Shown here: positions 16,132-25,497 of the stretch, one piece after another
How positions within the stretch are numbered: the stretch's first letter is position 1
Layout: every line of letters begins with the position of its first letter
The notes under the pieces: generated by a model
Databases searched by the model: none
Told to the model about the DNA's origin: nothing
The model's input: only the letters and a program-made list of their open reading frames with translations
Made by a program: the position numbers and the translations under genes
Assembly (NCBI GenBank): GCA_015066625.1
Contig: SVOC01000008.1
Location: 1 to 64,000 of the forward strand
Length of the DNA stretch: 64,000 nucleotides
Direction of reading: 5' to 3'
DNA from: Oscillospiraceae bacterium
GTDB taxonomy: Bacteria > Bacillota > Clostridia > Oscillospirales > Acutalibacteraceae

Positions 16132-18229
16132 TGTTCTTTTTCTTTCCGCCTGCGGATTTTTCATAGCCGCAGCCTTCCGTCATACAAACAAGCTTTCCTG
16201 TCTTCTTTCTGAACAGAGCCTTGCCGCACTGAGGACAGTTTTCGTCAGCAGGGGGATCCCAGCTCATAAAGTTACACTTGGGCCAGCTTCCGCAGCCGTA
16301 GAATACGTGACCCTTCTTGGACTTTCTTTCGATTATCTCGCCGCCGCATACGGGGCATCTTGCACCGGTGTTGATAACAAGGGGCTTTGCATTCTTGCAT
16401 TCGGGGTAACCGGGGCAGGCAAGGAATCTGCCGTATCTGCCGGTTTTGATAACCATCATTCTGCCGCACTTATCGCAGGGAATATCGGTTGTATCCTCTT
16501 CAAGCTGGATTTTGACATTCTTCATCTCAACCTTTGCCTTGTCAAGATTTTTTTCAAAATCCGTGTAGAACTCGTCAAGCATTCTTACATAGTCTTCTTC
16601 GCCGCTGCCCACACGGTCAAGATTAATTTCCATCTGTGCGGTGAACTTTGTGTTGACTATCTTGGGGAATTTATCTTTGAGCAGACCTGTTACTGCACAG
16701 CCAAGCTCTGTGGGCACAAGCTGCTTTGCCTTTCTCTGAACATAGCTCTTTTTAATAATTGTTGAAAGAATTGTTGCATATGTGCTGGGTCTGCCTACGC
16801 CGTTTTCTTCAAGCTCTTTGATGAGCGAAGCTTCGGTGTAGCGTGCGGGAGGCTGAGTGAAATGCTGATTTGAGTTAAGCTCGCGAAGCTTCAGCTTTTC
16901 CTCTGCCTTGAATTCGGGAAGTATTCCCTTTTCGGTATCGTCATCGGGAAGCTCATAAAGCTTTGTGAAGCCGTCAAACTTAACGGAATAGCCCGCTGCG
17001 GTAAAGATGCAGAATTCCTTTTCGCTGCCGCCCTTTGAAGCAAGGATTTCAGCCTTTACGGTATTCTGAACGCAGCTTGCCATAAGGCTTGCCATAAAGC
17101 GCTTCCAGATAAGATTATAAAGCTTATACTGGTCACTTGTAAGGCTTGACTTCACCTGTTCGGGTGTAAGTGACGGAATTGAAGGTCTGATTGCTTCGTG
17201 ACCGTCCTGAGCATTTGCTCTCGATTTATAATATACGGGCTTTTCGGGAATATATTCTTTGCCGAAGGTGTTTGATATATAATCCTTTGCCGCTGCTCTT
17301 GCTTCTTCCGAAATACGGAGCGAGTCGGTTCTCATATAGGTGATAAGACCAGTCATGCCCATACCCTGAACATTGACACCTTCGTAAAGCTCCTGAGCCG
17401 TCTTCATTGTTCTTTCAGCCTGGAAGCCCAGCTTTCTTGAAGCCTCCTGCTGAAGGGTTGAAGTGATGAAGGGGGGTGCGGGATTCTTTTTTCTTGTACC
17501 CTTCTTCACGGACTTTACTTCATACTCTGCACCGTCAAGTCTTGCAAGGTAATAGTTTGCCTGCTCGCCGTTTTCGATTTTGATTTTGCCCTTTTCATCG
17601 GAATAAAGGGTTGCGGTGAAGGTTCTTCTCTGTGCGGTGGCAAGCTTCGCATCGATTACCCAGTATTCTTCGGGATTGAATGCATTTATTTCTTCTTCAC
17701 GGTCAACAATGAGCCTTACCGCAACGCTCTGAACACGGCCTGCAGAAAGACCTCTTCTGATTTTCTGTGAAACAAAGGGGCTGAGTCTGTAGCCCACAAG
17801 ACGGTCAAGCACACGTCGTGCCTGCTGAGCATTTACAAGGTCAACATTGACCTTCTTGGGGTTTGCCATACCGCTTGCAATACCCGTCTTTGTAATTTCG
17901 TTGAATGTTACACGGTTTTCTTTGTTAAGGTCAAGACCGAGAACAGTTGCAAGATGCCATGAAATTGCTTCTCCTTCACGGTCAGGGTCGGCTGCGAGAT
18001 AAACTGCTTCGCTTGCCTCAACCTTTTCTTTAAGCTCCTTGACAAGCTTTTCCTTGCCCTTGATAAGTGCATATTTGGGAGCAAAGTTATTCTTTACGTC
18101 AACGCTGAGCTTTGCCGCAGGCAAATCCCTGATGTGTCCTTTTGAAGCAACAACATCAAAGTCCTTGCCCAGATATTTTTTGATTGTGTTCGCCTTTGCA
18201 GGCGACTCAACTATAATAAGCTTCGACAT
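16124..18229 (-). CDS. topA: DNA topoisomerase I
   Basis: Relaxes negative supercoils by nicking one strand. The 701-residue protein has the Toprim motifs (IVESPAKANTIKKYLG; DPDREGEAISWH) and the catalytic tyrosine Tyr298 in GLITYMRTDS. Three C-terminal four-cysteine zinc ribbons begin CDKC, CPVC and CPQC, and a Lys-rich tail follows. Length is typical for Firmicutes. It sits between dprA and trmFO, the usual order in this phylum. Confidence 0.98.
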   Translation of the reverse strand: MSKLIIVESPAKANTIKKYLGKDFDVVASKGHIRDLPAAKLSVDVKNNFAPKYALIKGKEKLVKELKEKVEASEAVYLAADPDREGEAISWHLATVLGLDLNKENRVTFNEITKTGIASGMANPKKVNVDLVNAQQARRVLDRLVGYRLSPFVSQKIRRGLSAGRVQSVAVRLIVDREEEINAFNPEEYWVIDAKLATAQRRTFTATLYSDEKGKIKIENGEQANYYLARLDGAEYEVKSVKKGTRKKNPAPPFITSTLQQEASRKLGFQAERTMKTAQELYEGVNVQGMGMTGLITYMRTDSLRISEEARAAAKDYISNTFGKEYIPEKPVYYKSRANAQDGHEAIRPSIPSLTPEQVKSSLTSDQYKLYNLIWKRFMASLMASCVQNTVKAEILASKGGSEKEFCIFTAAGYSVKFDGFTKLYELPDDDTEKGILPEFKAEEKLKLRELNSNQHFTQPPARYTEASLIKELEENGVGRPSTYATILSTIIKKSYVQRKAKQLVPTELGCAVTGLLKDKFPKIVNTKFTAQMEINLDRVGSGEEDYVRMLDEFYTDFEKNLDKAKVEMKNVKIQLEEDTTDIPCDKCGRMMVIKTGRYGRFLACPGYPECKNAKPLVINTGARCPVCGGEIIERKSKKGHVFYGCGSWPKCNFMSWDPPADENCPQCGKALFRKKTGKLVCMTEGCGYEKSAGGKKKNNG

Positions 18230-18243
18230 CGGTTTTCTCCTGT

Positions 18244-19401
18244 TTATTTCAAAATATAATTTTTACCTTCGGTTTGTTCGATATAATCGCTGATTTCAAG
18301 CTGCATAAGCACGGATATTACCTTTGATAAAGGTAATCCCGTTGCCGCGCAGATTTCGTCGGGATGCACGGGTTCTTCTCCGAAAAGACCGTAGACCGCC
18401 GCACATTCGGGGTCAAGCTCCTTGGGGCATTCCTTCCTGACCTTTACCGGCTTGCTTTTTTCGGCAGCAGAAGCCTTTATTTCTTCCTTTGCAGGTCCCG
18501 AAAGTCCGTCAAGACAAAGTCGGTCGGGATACATTACGGCGTAGGGCGTGAGAATATCCTTTGCGCTGCCCACTGCCTTTGCGCCGTCACGGATAAGGCT
18601 GTTGGCGCCCATATAAGCCGTTGAGAGCACACTGCCGGGAATTGCAAAAACTTCTTTGCCCTGCTCATTTGCGTGCTTTGCGGTAATAAGCGAGCCGCTG
18701 TGTTCGCCTGCCTCAACAACAAGAACACCCATACTCAGACCCGATATTATCCGGTTGCGCTGAGGAAAGGTTCTGCGTGATGCGGGAGTAAAGGGAGCAA
18801 ATTCACTGATAACCGCCCCGTTTTTGCCGATTTCGCGGCGCATTGCCTCGTTTGCCCTGAGATAATCCGTACCCAATCCGCAGCCCAGAACACAGACGGT
18901 TTTTCCGCCCGCTGCAAGAGCTGCTTCGTGAGCCGCACTGTCGATTCCCAGCGCACCGCCGCTTATGACCACGGCACCCGCCTTTGTAAGCTCGCCGCTG
19001 ATGTTACGCGTAATGGCAATGCTTTCGTAGCAGGGATTTCTTGTTCCCACCACACCGATTGTCACCTTATCTCTGATGCAGCCAAGGTCGCCGTCAACAT
19101 AAAGCGCAAGGGGAATATCCGTAAGTTTTTTAAGGCTTTCGGGATAATTTTCGCAATCGGGGGTTATGATTTCCCAGCCGTTCTTTTTGCAAAGGTTCAT
19201 ATAATGAATTGCCGTATCCATAGAAACGGTTCTCATTTTTTCAAGCTGACCTTTGCTCAGGACACCCGACAGCATTCTTTCGCTTTCACTTGCTTCGAAA
19301 GCCTTATGAGGCTCGGGAAAAGCACCCAGAATTTCGTCTGTCCTTACTGCAGGGCCGAGCACCGTTGCAAGCCATATCCAGTATTTACGGTAATCGTTCA
19401 T
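18244..19401 (-). CDS. dprA: DNA-processing protein DprA/Smf
   Basis: DprA loads RecA onto incoming single-stranded DNA during transformation. The ATG at 19401 overlaps the upstream methyltransferase stop (ATGA) and gives 385 residues; the frame is open further upstream but only inside that gene. The Rossmann-like core shows VGTRNPCYESI, SGGALGIDSAAHEAAL and SGSLITAKHANEQG, which are diagnostic. A C-terminal winged-helix-like region (ICAATGLPLSKVISVLMQLE) is also present. No other competence genes are in the window. Confidence 0.95.
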   Translation of the reverse strand: MNDYRKYWIWLATVLGPAVRTDEILGAFPEPHKAFEASESERMLSGVLSKGQLEKMRTVSMDTAIHYMNLCKKNGWEIITPDCENYPESLKKLTDIPLALYVDGDLGCIRDKVTIGVVGTRNPCYESIAITRNISGELTKAGAVVISGGALGIDSAAHEAALAAGGKTVCVLGCGLGTDYLRANEAMRREIGKNGAVISEFAPFTPASRRTFPQRNRIISGLSMGVLVVEAGEHSGSLITAKHANEQGKEVFAIPGSVLSTAYMGANSLIRDGAKAVGSAKDILTPYAVMYPDRLCLDGLSGPAKEEIKASAAEKSKPVKVRKECPKELDPECAAVYGLFGEEPVHPDEICAATGLPLSKVISVLMQLEISDYIEQTEGKNYILK

Positions 19402-20180
19402 CTTTTCAGCTCCCAGGCAAGAATCGCCGCCGCCGCAGATGCATTGAATGACTCCGCTCTGCCGCTCATGGGGATAACCACCTGCTTTGTGCACTGACCG
19501 ATGGTTTTTTCGGAAAGTCCGTTGCCTTCGTTACCCACGCAGCAAATCACACCGCCCTCCATTGAAACCCGGCGGATATCTGTTGCCGTATTCTTGGGCA
19601 CGGAAGCAAGTGTCTGCATTCCAAGGCTGTGCGCAAGGTCAAGAATTTCGCCAAGGTCATCGCATACCGTAACATCCATTCTCAGAGATGAGCCCATAGC
19701 CGCTCTCAGCGCCTTGGGGTTATAGATATCACAGCCGCCGCTGACGATAAGACCGTCAAGACCGATTGCCTCAACGCTTCTGCACACCGCACCCAGATTT
19801 GAGGGGTCCTGCAGATTTTCGAGGGCAATATATTTGCCGTTGGGGTTAAGACTTACCTTTTCGCTTTTCGGCTTCATTGAACAAATGCAGAATACGCCCT
19901 GAGCATTTTCAGTGTCGGAAAGCTTCTGTGAAACCTCAGCACCGATTTCATAACATTCGGCACACCTTTCGGTTATTTCTTTCACATAGTCCTCATACTT
20001 CCACATTGCCTTTGCCGTAAAAAACGCCTGCTTTATTTCAATGCCAGTCTGTGCGGCGTCAAAGCAAAGCCGTGCGCCTTCGAGAAAAAATTCCCCTGCC
20101 TCTTTTCGGAGCGAAGCACTTTCTCCAAGACGGACGGCATATTTTATTTTTTCATTACTTCTCGAGGTTATCTTTTCCAT
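19398..20180 (-). CDS. SpoU/TrmH-family RNA 2'-O-methyltransferase
   Basis: A SPOUT methyltransferase acting on 23S rRNA or tRNA ribose. The 260-residue protein starts MEKITSRSNEKIKYAVRL and has the three SpoU motifs: NLGAVCRSVEAIGLDG, CCVGNEGNGLSEK and SFNASAAAAILAWEL. The architecture is that of the TsnR/YsgA type rather than RlmB, which occurs separately at 24567. No clear ribosome binding site precedes the ATG. The stop overlaps the dprA start. Confidence 0.9.
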   Translation of the reverse strand: MEKITSRSNEKIKYAVRLGESASLRKEAGEFFLEGARLCFDAAQTGIEIKQAFFTAKAMWKYEDYVKEITERCAECYEIGAEVSQKLSDTENAQGVFCICSMKPKSEKVSLNPNGKYIALENLQDPSNLGAVCRSVEAIGLDGLIVSGGCDIYNPKALRAAMGSSLRMDVTVCDDLGEILDLAHSLGMQTLASVPKNTATDIRRVSMEGGVICCVGNEGNGLSEKTIGQCTKQVVIPMSGRAESFNASAAAAILAWELKR

Positions 20181-20306
20181 AATATTTTTACACTATATTG
20201 TTTAAATATTTGATACCTTTTATATGTTGTTTTTTGTCGAAAAAAGCGGAAAAATCCGCTGAAAAAACACAATTCACCCGTGGTGAACACAGGCTTAATA
20301 AGCACA

Positions 20307-20339
20307 ATCAGAGATGTAACAATAAGCCACATCTCTGAT
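20307..20339 (-). terminator. Hairpin after rplT, possible terminator
   Basis: An 11-bp stem (ATCAGAGATGT with ACATCTCTGAT) lies just after the rplT stop, but no clean T-run follows on the minus strand. It may end the infC-rpmI-rplT operon. Confidence 0.45.
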
Positions 20340-20353
20340 GATTTACTCTATGA

Positions 20354-20710
20354 TTAGTTGAGAGCTGCCTTTGCCTTTTCGGTAAGTGCAGTGAAAGCTG
20401 CGGGATCTGAAACTGCGATTTCAGCAAGCATCTTTCTGTTAAGGCTGATTTCTGCCTTCTTGAGACCGTTGATGAATGTTGAGTAGTTCATGCCGTTTGC
20501 CTGGCATGCAGCTGAAATACGGGTGATCCAAAGACGACGGAAATCTCTCTTCTTCTGCTTTCTGCCGATGTATGCGTAGTTACCGCTCTTCATAACAGCC
20601 TGCTTAGCTGTCTTGAAAAGTGTGCTCTTTGAGCCATAGTAGCCCTTAGCGAGTCTGAGTACCTTATTTCTTCTCTTACGAGTCATTATAGCGCCTTTAA
20701 TACGTGCCAT
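20354..20710 (-). CDS. rplT: 50S ribosomal protein L20
   Basis: L20 is an early 23S rRNA assembly protein and, in Firmicutes, the repressor of its own operon through the infC leader. The 118-residue protein starts [20 protein letters not shown] and has the family block [20 protein letters not shown]. Length is normal. It is the last gene of infC-rpmI-rplT. Confidence 0.98.
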   Translation of the reverse strand: MARIKGAIMTRKRRNKVLRLAKGYYGSKSTLFKTAKQAVMKSGNYAYIGRKQKKRDFRRLWITRISAACQANGMNYSTFINGLKKAEISLNRKMLAEIAVSDPAAFTALTEKAKAALN

Positions 20711-20765
20711 TTTAAATATCCTCCGTTAAATCTTATCTGTGATGGTTGTTTGCAAAGTTCCTGAA

Positions 20766-20963
20766 TTATTTGTAAGGAACAAGACGCTTGATCTGCTTGC
20801 AGTTTGTAACGTCAGCAACAGTTGTCTTGCGAAGATTTCTCTTACGCTTTGTGTTCTTCTTGTTGAGAATGTGTGATTTGTAAGCATGGGCACGCATGGG
20901 CTTGCCGTTCTTTGAAAGCTTGAAGCGCTTCTTTGCGCCACTGTGAGTCTTGATTTTAGGCAT
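20766..20963 (-). CDS. rpmI: 50S ribosomal protein L35
   Basis: The 65-residue basic protein starts [20 protein letters not shown], the typical L35 N-terminus, and ends [10 protein letters not shown]. Length is standard. AAGGAGG precedes the ATG. It lies between infC and rplT in the conserved operon. Confidence 0.98.
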   Translation of the reverse strand: MPKIKTHSGAKKRFKLSKNGKPMRAHAYKSHILNKKNTKRKRNLRKTTVADVTNCKQIKRLVPYK

Positions 20964-20995
20964 TGGTATTTCCTCCTTAGAAATTTAAAACATTT

Positions 20996-21514
20996 TTACT
21001 TTGAGCTTTTGGGAGCCAGGAACATCAGCATCTGTCTGCCCTCAAGTTTTGCGGGCTTTTCGATACCTGCGCAATCAGCCATGGCCTCCGCACAGCGTTT
21101 CATAATGGTAAGACCAAGCTCGGGATGAGCCATTTCACGGCCTCTGAAACGAATGGAAACCTTAACCTTGTTGCCTGCCGCAATGAACTTGCGTGCGTGG
21201 TTGATTTTTGTGTCAAAATCATGGGTATCAATGTTAAGAGAAAGTCTGATTTCTTTAATCTCGATGGTTTTCTGATTCTTCTTTGCTTCTTTCTCTTTCT
21301 TTGCCTTTTCAAATCGGAACTTGCCGTAGTCCATAATTTTGCATACGGGCGGTTTTGCCATGGGAGCAATCTTAACAAGGTCAAGATTCTTGCTTTCGGC
21401 AATTTTAAGAGCTTCTGCTGCGGACATAATGCCCAGCTGCTCGCCGTCATCTGTAACAACTCTTACTTCTTTGTCACGGATTTCCTCATTGATTTGCTGT
21501 TCTTTGCTGCTGAT
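20996..21514 (-). CDS. infC: Translation initiation factor IF-3, AUC start codon
   Basis: IF-3 binds the 30S subunit, blocks early 50S joining and proofreads the start codon. From the first in-frame ATG (21427) the protein would lack the conserved N-terminus. The frame continues upstream through INEEIRDKEVRVVTDDGEQL to an ATC at 21512-21514, nine bases after GGAGG, with no ATG, GTG or TTG in frame. That gives 172 residues, the usual length. infC is known for rare AUU/AUC-type starts that let IF-3 limit its own synthesis. The N- and C-terminal IF-3 domains are complete. Confidence 0.93.
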   Translation of the reverse strand: MSSKEQQINEEIRDKEVRVVTDDGEQLGIMSAAEALKIAESKNLDLVKIAPMAKPPVCKIMDYGKFRFEKAKKEKEAKKNQKTIEIKEIRLSLNIDTHDFDTKINHARKFIAAGNKVKVSIRFRGREMAHPELGLTIMKRCAEAMADCAGIEKPAKLEGRQMLMFLAPKSSK

Positions 21515-21678
21515 GTTAAAGCACCTCCAACATAATAATAAAAAAGCGAGGGCAGGAATCCCTGACCTCGCATAATCAACGCTTCACACGGGCGCAAAAG
21601 CCCGATTAAAAAGAAACTATTGACCGACTCAGGACATTCCCCGGAAGGTGAGAGCCAAACCTGCTCTGCTTTATTGTG
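21515..21678 (-). ncRNA. L20-type leader of the infC-rpmI-rplT operon
   Basis: The roughly 160-nt leader between the promoter and infC ends in a terminator hairpin (21546-21571) followed by a T-rich run (21531-21545). Upstream folds include GGGCTTTTGCGCCC. This matches the known Firmicute L20 leader, in which L20 binding favours the terminator. The identity is assigned by position and layout, not by a covariance search. Confidence 0.75.
21546..21571 (-). terminator. Leader terminator of infC operon
   Basis: Minus-strand GCGAGG...CCTCGC hairpin with inner CAGG/CCTG pairs, followed by TTTTTTATTATTAT. It is the regulated attenuator of the L20 leader. Confidence 0.8.
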
Positions 21679-21684
21679 CAAGCT

Positions 21685-21713
21685 ATTTTAACCTATACAC
21701 GGGGGTTTGTCAA
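21685..21713 (-). promoter_or_regulatory. Sigma-A promoter of infC-rpmI-rplT
   Basis: On the minus strand, TTGACA (21708-21713), 17 bp, TAAAAT (21685-21690). Confidence 0.85.
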
Positions 21714-21728
21714 GAGTTTTTCGAAAAT

Positions 21729-24566
21729 TTATTTTATTTTACGCAAAAACAGTATGCCTGCGGACACCGCAAATCCCAGCGCAAGGAAAATTGCCGCCGT
21801 AATTCCGTTGAAAACGGGGCCGTTTGCCGTGCAGTAAAGCACAAGACTGAGCACGAAGCCCAATGCGCTGAGAATAATCTGAAGCACGGAGCCAAGCCTT
21901 GCCTGTGAGGTTATGCTGCAAGCCGCCGCAACAGCCCTGAGCATCGAGAATGCCGTGCCGTCGTGAACAATTTTTGCAGGAAGTCTGTCACAGACCGCAT
22001 CTCTTCTGCGTTTAAAAAGCTTGCCTGCAACGGAGGAAAGAATCTTGAATGTTTCCTGAGGCAGACCGAAGCTTTTTGAAATAAGCTCCTCTGTGACATT
22101 GACATCGTTTGTCCTTACGAGCACCTGAATTCCGTTGCTTTCAAGAAGCTTGAAATAGGGTTCAAGGTTTTTATCAACCGCATAGCTGACAACGAAAAGT
22201 GCCGCCAGCTTGCCTGCAACCGCAAGGTACATAACCTTTCTGTCACTGTGAGTATACTTATCCTCCGAAATGCCTTCCGGCATTTCAACGCTGTGATTTA
22301 TAAGAAGATTTTTGTTGCCCAGAAGCACCTTCTGACCGTGAATTCTTGCGGAAATACCCAGTCTATCTTCATAAACAAGCTCCTTTACGGGAGGAAGGAG
22401 GTCGGGCTTTCCGTCAACAACCTGCTCAAAGCTTTCTCTGAGAGGTCCGCCGGATTTAATAACAAGTGCCGCCGCATAAAGAAGAACATCGTCAATTCTG
22501 ATTGTCTTGAAATCCTTCATGCCGTGCATTGTGCACTGTGAACGGTCAAATATGTCTGCACAGTCCATAACAACAGCATTTGCGCCTGCGGTTTCTTCTG
22601 CCGCCGCTATACCCGAAATCATTGTGCCCGTTGTGTTAAGCCCGTAATTTGCAATTCTTGCGATAAATGCAGGGATGATTGATGCCAGCACGGGTGAACA
22701 GATACAGAATGTGCCTGCAAATGCGGAAAACGCCGCCATAACGCTCTTTTCAACAATACCCGCAGCTATTGCCGCAACCGCCGCACCGCCCAAAGCGGCA
22801 GGAATAAGAATACGGATAAGCTTCTTATCCGTGGCATCGGCTTCGGAATTCTTCATAAACTCCGAAGGGAAGGCAACCTTTGACGAATAAAGCAAATCCG
22901 CATTACCCATCATAAGACCTCTGCCAAGCTCAAAGATTTCGGATTCATTCTCAAAAGGATGAACCGCATACATATTATGTTCGTATTTATAGACGCAGAC
23001 TTCAAAGTTTGAGAGTGTGCGCTGTGCATCCATTTTTTCGGCAATCTTGCTTATGAGCACCGCACCTACCGCCGCCGCAGAGAATACGGTTGTTGCAACC
23101 TCATTGCCGCCGATAAACGCCGCAAGCATATTTTGAACAAGAGCGATTGCAAGCGAAAGGCTTACTGCCGTATCCGCCGTGATATTCTTTTTGAATATGC
23201 CGATAAGTCCGTCAACAAAGCGCACATTGCTGATTGCCGCCGCCGCGATGATAAGCACCGCATTGATAACACACATAGGTGCTGACCCTGCAATGAAAAC
23301 CTCGGTTTCAAGGGCAAGCTTTTCGGCAAGCAGAGGGATAAGGTTAATTACGATTACAAGAAGCTCAACCGCACCCGCAATAATAAGACCCTTCGTTGCC
23401 TTGGCGCTTCTTTCGGTAAGAAGCGTATGCATTGAGGAGCGCTCCGCAGGGGATTCGTATTCCTTTGCAACGGTCTTTTCTTCTGATGCCGCACGAACCT
23501 GCTTTTTCTCCCTCTTTTTGCGCTGTTTTTCCTGCTTTTCTCTGTCTTCGGGGGGAGCTTCGAAATCACCGTCAAAATCTTCGTCAAGGTCAAGTGCATC
23601 AATTAGCTTGAAATTTTTTGCTCTCTGCTTACGCTTTTCCGAAAGCTGTACCTCAACATCGAATTCGCGGCTGTGCTCGGGTAAGGTTTCTTCGGGAATA
23701 TCCTCAAAGCCCGTCAGCATTATCTGGCCTTCAACATCGTTGCCTGCCTCGGACATCTTCTTTTCAGCTCTGCCCACAGCTTCCATTATACGGGTTTTCT
23801 CATCGTCAAGATTTTTTGCATCCTCGGCGGCAAGAATTCTGGGCATAGCTTCAAGGCCGCCCTCTGCCTGCTCATCCGACTTCTGAACAACGATACCCGA
23901 CCTGTCAACAGGACCTGTCTGCACAGGGTCTATTTCAACGGTGTTTTCAAGCTTCAGTTTTTCAAAGAAGCGGGTTCTGTAATCTATTTTGTTTTCGGGT
24001 TCCTTCTTTTCTTCTTCCTGCTTCTGAGTAAATAAATCTATAACTGCCGTTTCATCCTCATAGAACATCTTCACTTCCGAAGGCTCTTCCTCAGGCTTTT
24101 CGGGTTCTTTTTCGGGCTCCTGCCAGGCAAACATAGCGTGGGGCTGAGGAATATCCTCGGGCACGATAACCGTCTCTATTTCAAACAGCGCTTCGTCGAA
24201 TTCATCTTCCTCCGAACCGTCAAAGAAGGTTTCCTGACCGTCAACCTCATCCTCGCCTGAGGTTGAGGAAATATCCTGCATTTCGGGCTTTGAGGGCACT
24301 TCAGCCATAGGTCTTACGGTGAAGATTCCCGTATCAAACTCACGGCTGAGAATTCTTTCGAAATCCTCAGCAGGCGTGGGTGCTTTTTTGGGTGCAGGCA
24401 CATATTCCTCGCCGTTGGACTGAGCAATCAGCCTGTCAATATCATCCAGCGACCAGGTTTTGGAGGGCTCCTCCTCCGTAGTCTGATTTGAATTTCTGAC
24501 CTGAGCAAGGATATCGTCTATCTCATTGCCCGAAGTGTTGTTCAGATAATCGCTCAATTCATTCAC
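21729..24566 (-). CDS. Degenerate P-type ATPase-like membrane protein with long acidic N-terminus
   Basis: A 945-residue protein. Residues 1-380 are acidic, low-complexity and probably disordered. Residues 390-660 hold several hydrophobic helices. Residues 660-880 resemble a P1B-type ATPase catalytic region. The phosphorylation loop, normally DKTGT, reads AVVMDCADIF (Asp668 kept, the rest lost). The usual membrane CPC motif is CICSP, and the GDGxNDAP hinge is absent (VHDGTAFS at the equivalent place). Matches remain in ISARIHGQKVLLGNKNLL and QVLVRTNDVNVTEELISKSF. Two terminal helices end the protein. ATP-driven transport is therefore unlikely. It starts with GTG directly after rlmB, so the two are probably co-transcribed. 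Confidence 0.72.
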   Translation of the reverse strand: MNELSDYLNNTSGNEIDDILAQVRNSNQTTEEEPSKTWSLDDIDRLIAQSNGEEYVPAPKKAPTPAEDFERILSREFDTGIFTVRPMAEVPSKPEMQDISSTSGEDEVDGQETFFDGSEEDEFDEALFEIETVIVPEDIPQPHAMFAWQEPEKEPEKPEEEPSEVKMFYEDETAVIDLFTQKQEEEKKEPENKIDYRTRFFEKLKLENTVEIDPVQTGPVDRSGIVVQKSDEQAEGGLEAMPRILAAEDAKNLDDEKTRIMEAVGRAEKKMSEAGNDVEGQIMLTGFEDIPEETLPEHSREFDVEVQLSEKRKQRAKNFKLIDALDLDEDFDGDFEAPPEDREKQEKQRKKREKKQVRAASEEKTVAKEYESPAERSSMHTLLTERSAKATKGLIIAGAVELLVIVINLIPLLAEKLALETEVFIAGSAPMCVINAVLIIAAAAISNVRFVDGLIGIFKKNITADTAVSLSLAIALVQNMLAAFIGGNEVATTVFSAAAVGAVLISKIAEKMDAQRTLSNFEVCVYKYEHNMYAVHPFENESEIFELGRGLMMGNADLLYSSKVAFPSEFMKNSEADATDKKLIRILIPAALGGAAVAAIAAGIVEKSVMAAFSAFAGTFCICSPVLASIIPAFIARIANYGLNTTGTMISGIAAAEETAGANAVVMDCADIFDRSQCTMHGMKDFKTIRIDDVLLYAAALVIKSGGPLRESFEQVVDGKPDLLPPVKELVYEDRLGISARIHGQKVLLGNKNLLINHSVEMPEGISEDKYTHSDRKVMYLAVAGKLAALFVVSYAVDKNLEPYFKLLESNGIQVLVRTNDVNVTEELISKSFGLPQETFKILSSVAGKLFKRRRDAVCDRLPAKIVHDGTAFSMLRAVAAACSITSQARLGSVLQIILSALGFVLSLVLYCTANGPVFNGITAAIFLALGFAVSAGILFLRKIK

Positions 24567-25310
24567 CTACCTGTTTTTTGCAATTTCATACATTAAGATT
24601 CCCGCCGCCACGGAAGCGTTGAGGGAGTTTATTTTACCTTTCATAGGCAGAGAAACCACAAAATCGCATTTTTCTCTGACCAGACGGCTTACACCTTTGC
24701 CTTCCGAACCGACTACAAGAGCAACCTTGCCCGAATAATCCTGCTCATCCCAGCGTTTGCCGTCCATATCCGCACCGTAAACCCAGAATCCCTTTTCTTT
24801 GAGCTCTTCAATGGTATTGGGCAGATTTGAAACCCTTGCAACGGGCACATATTCAACCGCACCTGCAGAAACCTTGCCCACCGCATAGGTCAGGGCAACG
24901 CCTCTGCGCTTGGGGATGATTATTCCGTGTGCTCCGCAGGCATCCGCCGTTCTGATTATTGCACCAAGATTATGAGGGTCTTCAATTTCATCACATATGA
25001 TAACGAAGGGTTCTTCGCCCTTGCTTTCGGCGTTGGCAAGAATATCTTCAATTGAGGAATACTCATGCACCGCCGCCCAAGCGGCAACACCCTGATGATT
25101 TTCGCCTTCGCAGATTTTATCAAGCTTTCTTTTGTCGGTTTCTTTAACAACAATGCCTCTGTCGCGGCACTGACCGATGATCTTGCCTACGGAGCCGCCT
25201 CTTTCACCCTTGGCAACAAGCAGACAGTCGATTGCTCTGCCGCTTTTGAGCGCCTCGGCAACAGCGTTTCTTCCTATTATAAGACCCTGCTTTTCGTTTT
25301 GCATTTCCAT
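24567..25310 (-). CDS. rlmB: 23S rRNA Gm2251-type 2'-O-methyltransferase
   Basis: A SPOUT enzyme that methylates a ribose in the 23S peptidyl transferase region. The 247-residue protein has the N-terminal substrate-binding domain (IIGRNAVAEALKSGRAIDCL) and the SpoU motifs NLGAIIRTADACGAHGII, LVVGSEGKGVSRLV and LNASVAAGILMYE. Length fits RlmB. The ATG follows GGGAGGAG at 8 nt. A minus-strand TATAAT at 25347-25352 is a likely -10. It is divergent from spoIIE. Confidence 0.94.
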   Translation of the reverse strand: MEMQNEKQGLIIGRNAVAEALKSGRAIDCLLVAKGERGGSVGKIIGQCRDRGIVVKETDKRKLDKICEGENHQGVAAWAAVHEYSSIEDILANAESKGEEPFVIICDEIEDPHNLGAIIRTADACGAHGIIIPKRRGVALTYAVGKVSAGAVEYVPVARVSNLPNTIEELKEKGFWVYGADMDGKRWDEQDYSGKVALVVGSEGKGVSRLVREKCDFVVSLPMKGKINSLNASVAAGILMYEIAKNR

Positions 25311-25346
25311 TGAGCAGACTCCTCCCGATTTTACTATATTCGGTTT

Positions 25347-25352
25347 ATTATA
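25347..25352 (-). promoter_or_regulatory. Probable -10 box of the rlmB promoter
   Basis: Minus-strand TATAAT 37 nt before the rlmB start. The sequence 17 bp upstream (TGTTCA) is a weak -35. Confidence 0.5.
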
Positions 25353-25497
25353 TCATAAAAAAATAAAAATGAACAGTATTATTAATATTTTTACAGAAAA
25401 ATCCTGAAAATTTTTGCGTTTTCCGTTCAGTAACTGACAGTATTTGCTTTTCAACGAATATAAAATGTAGATATTAAAGGAAAGGACTGTAAAAACA

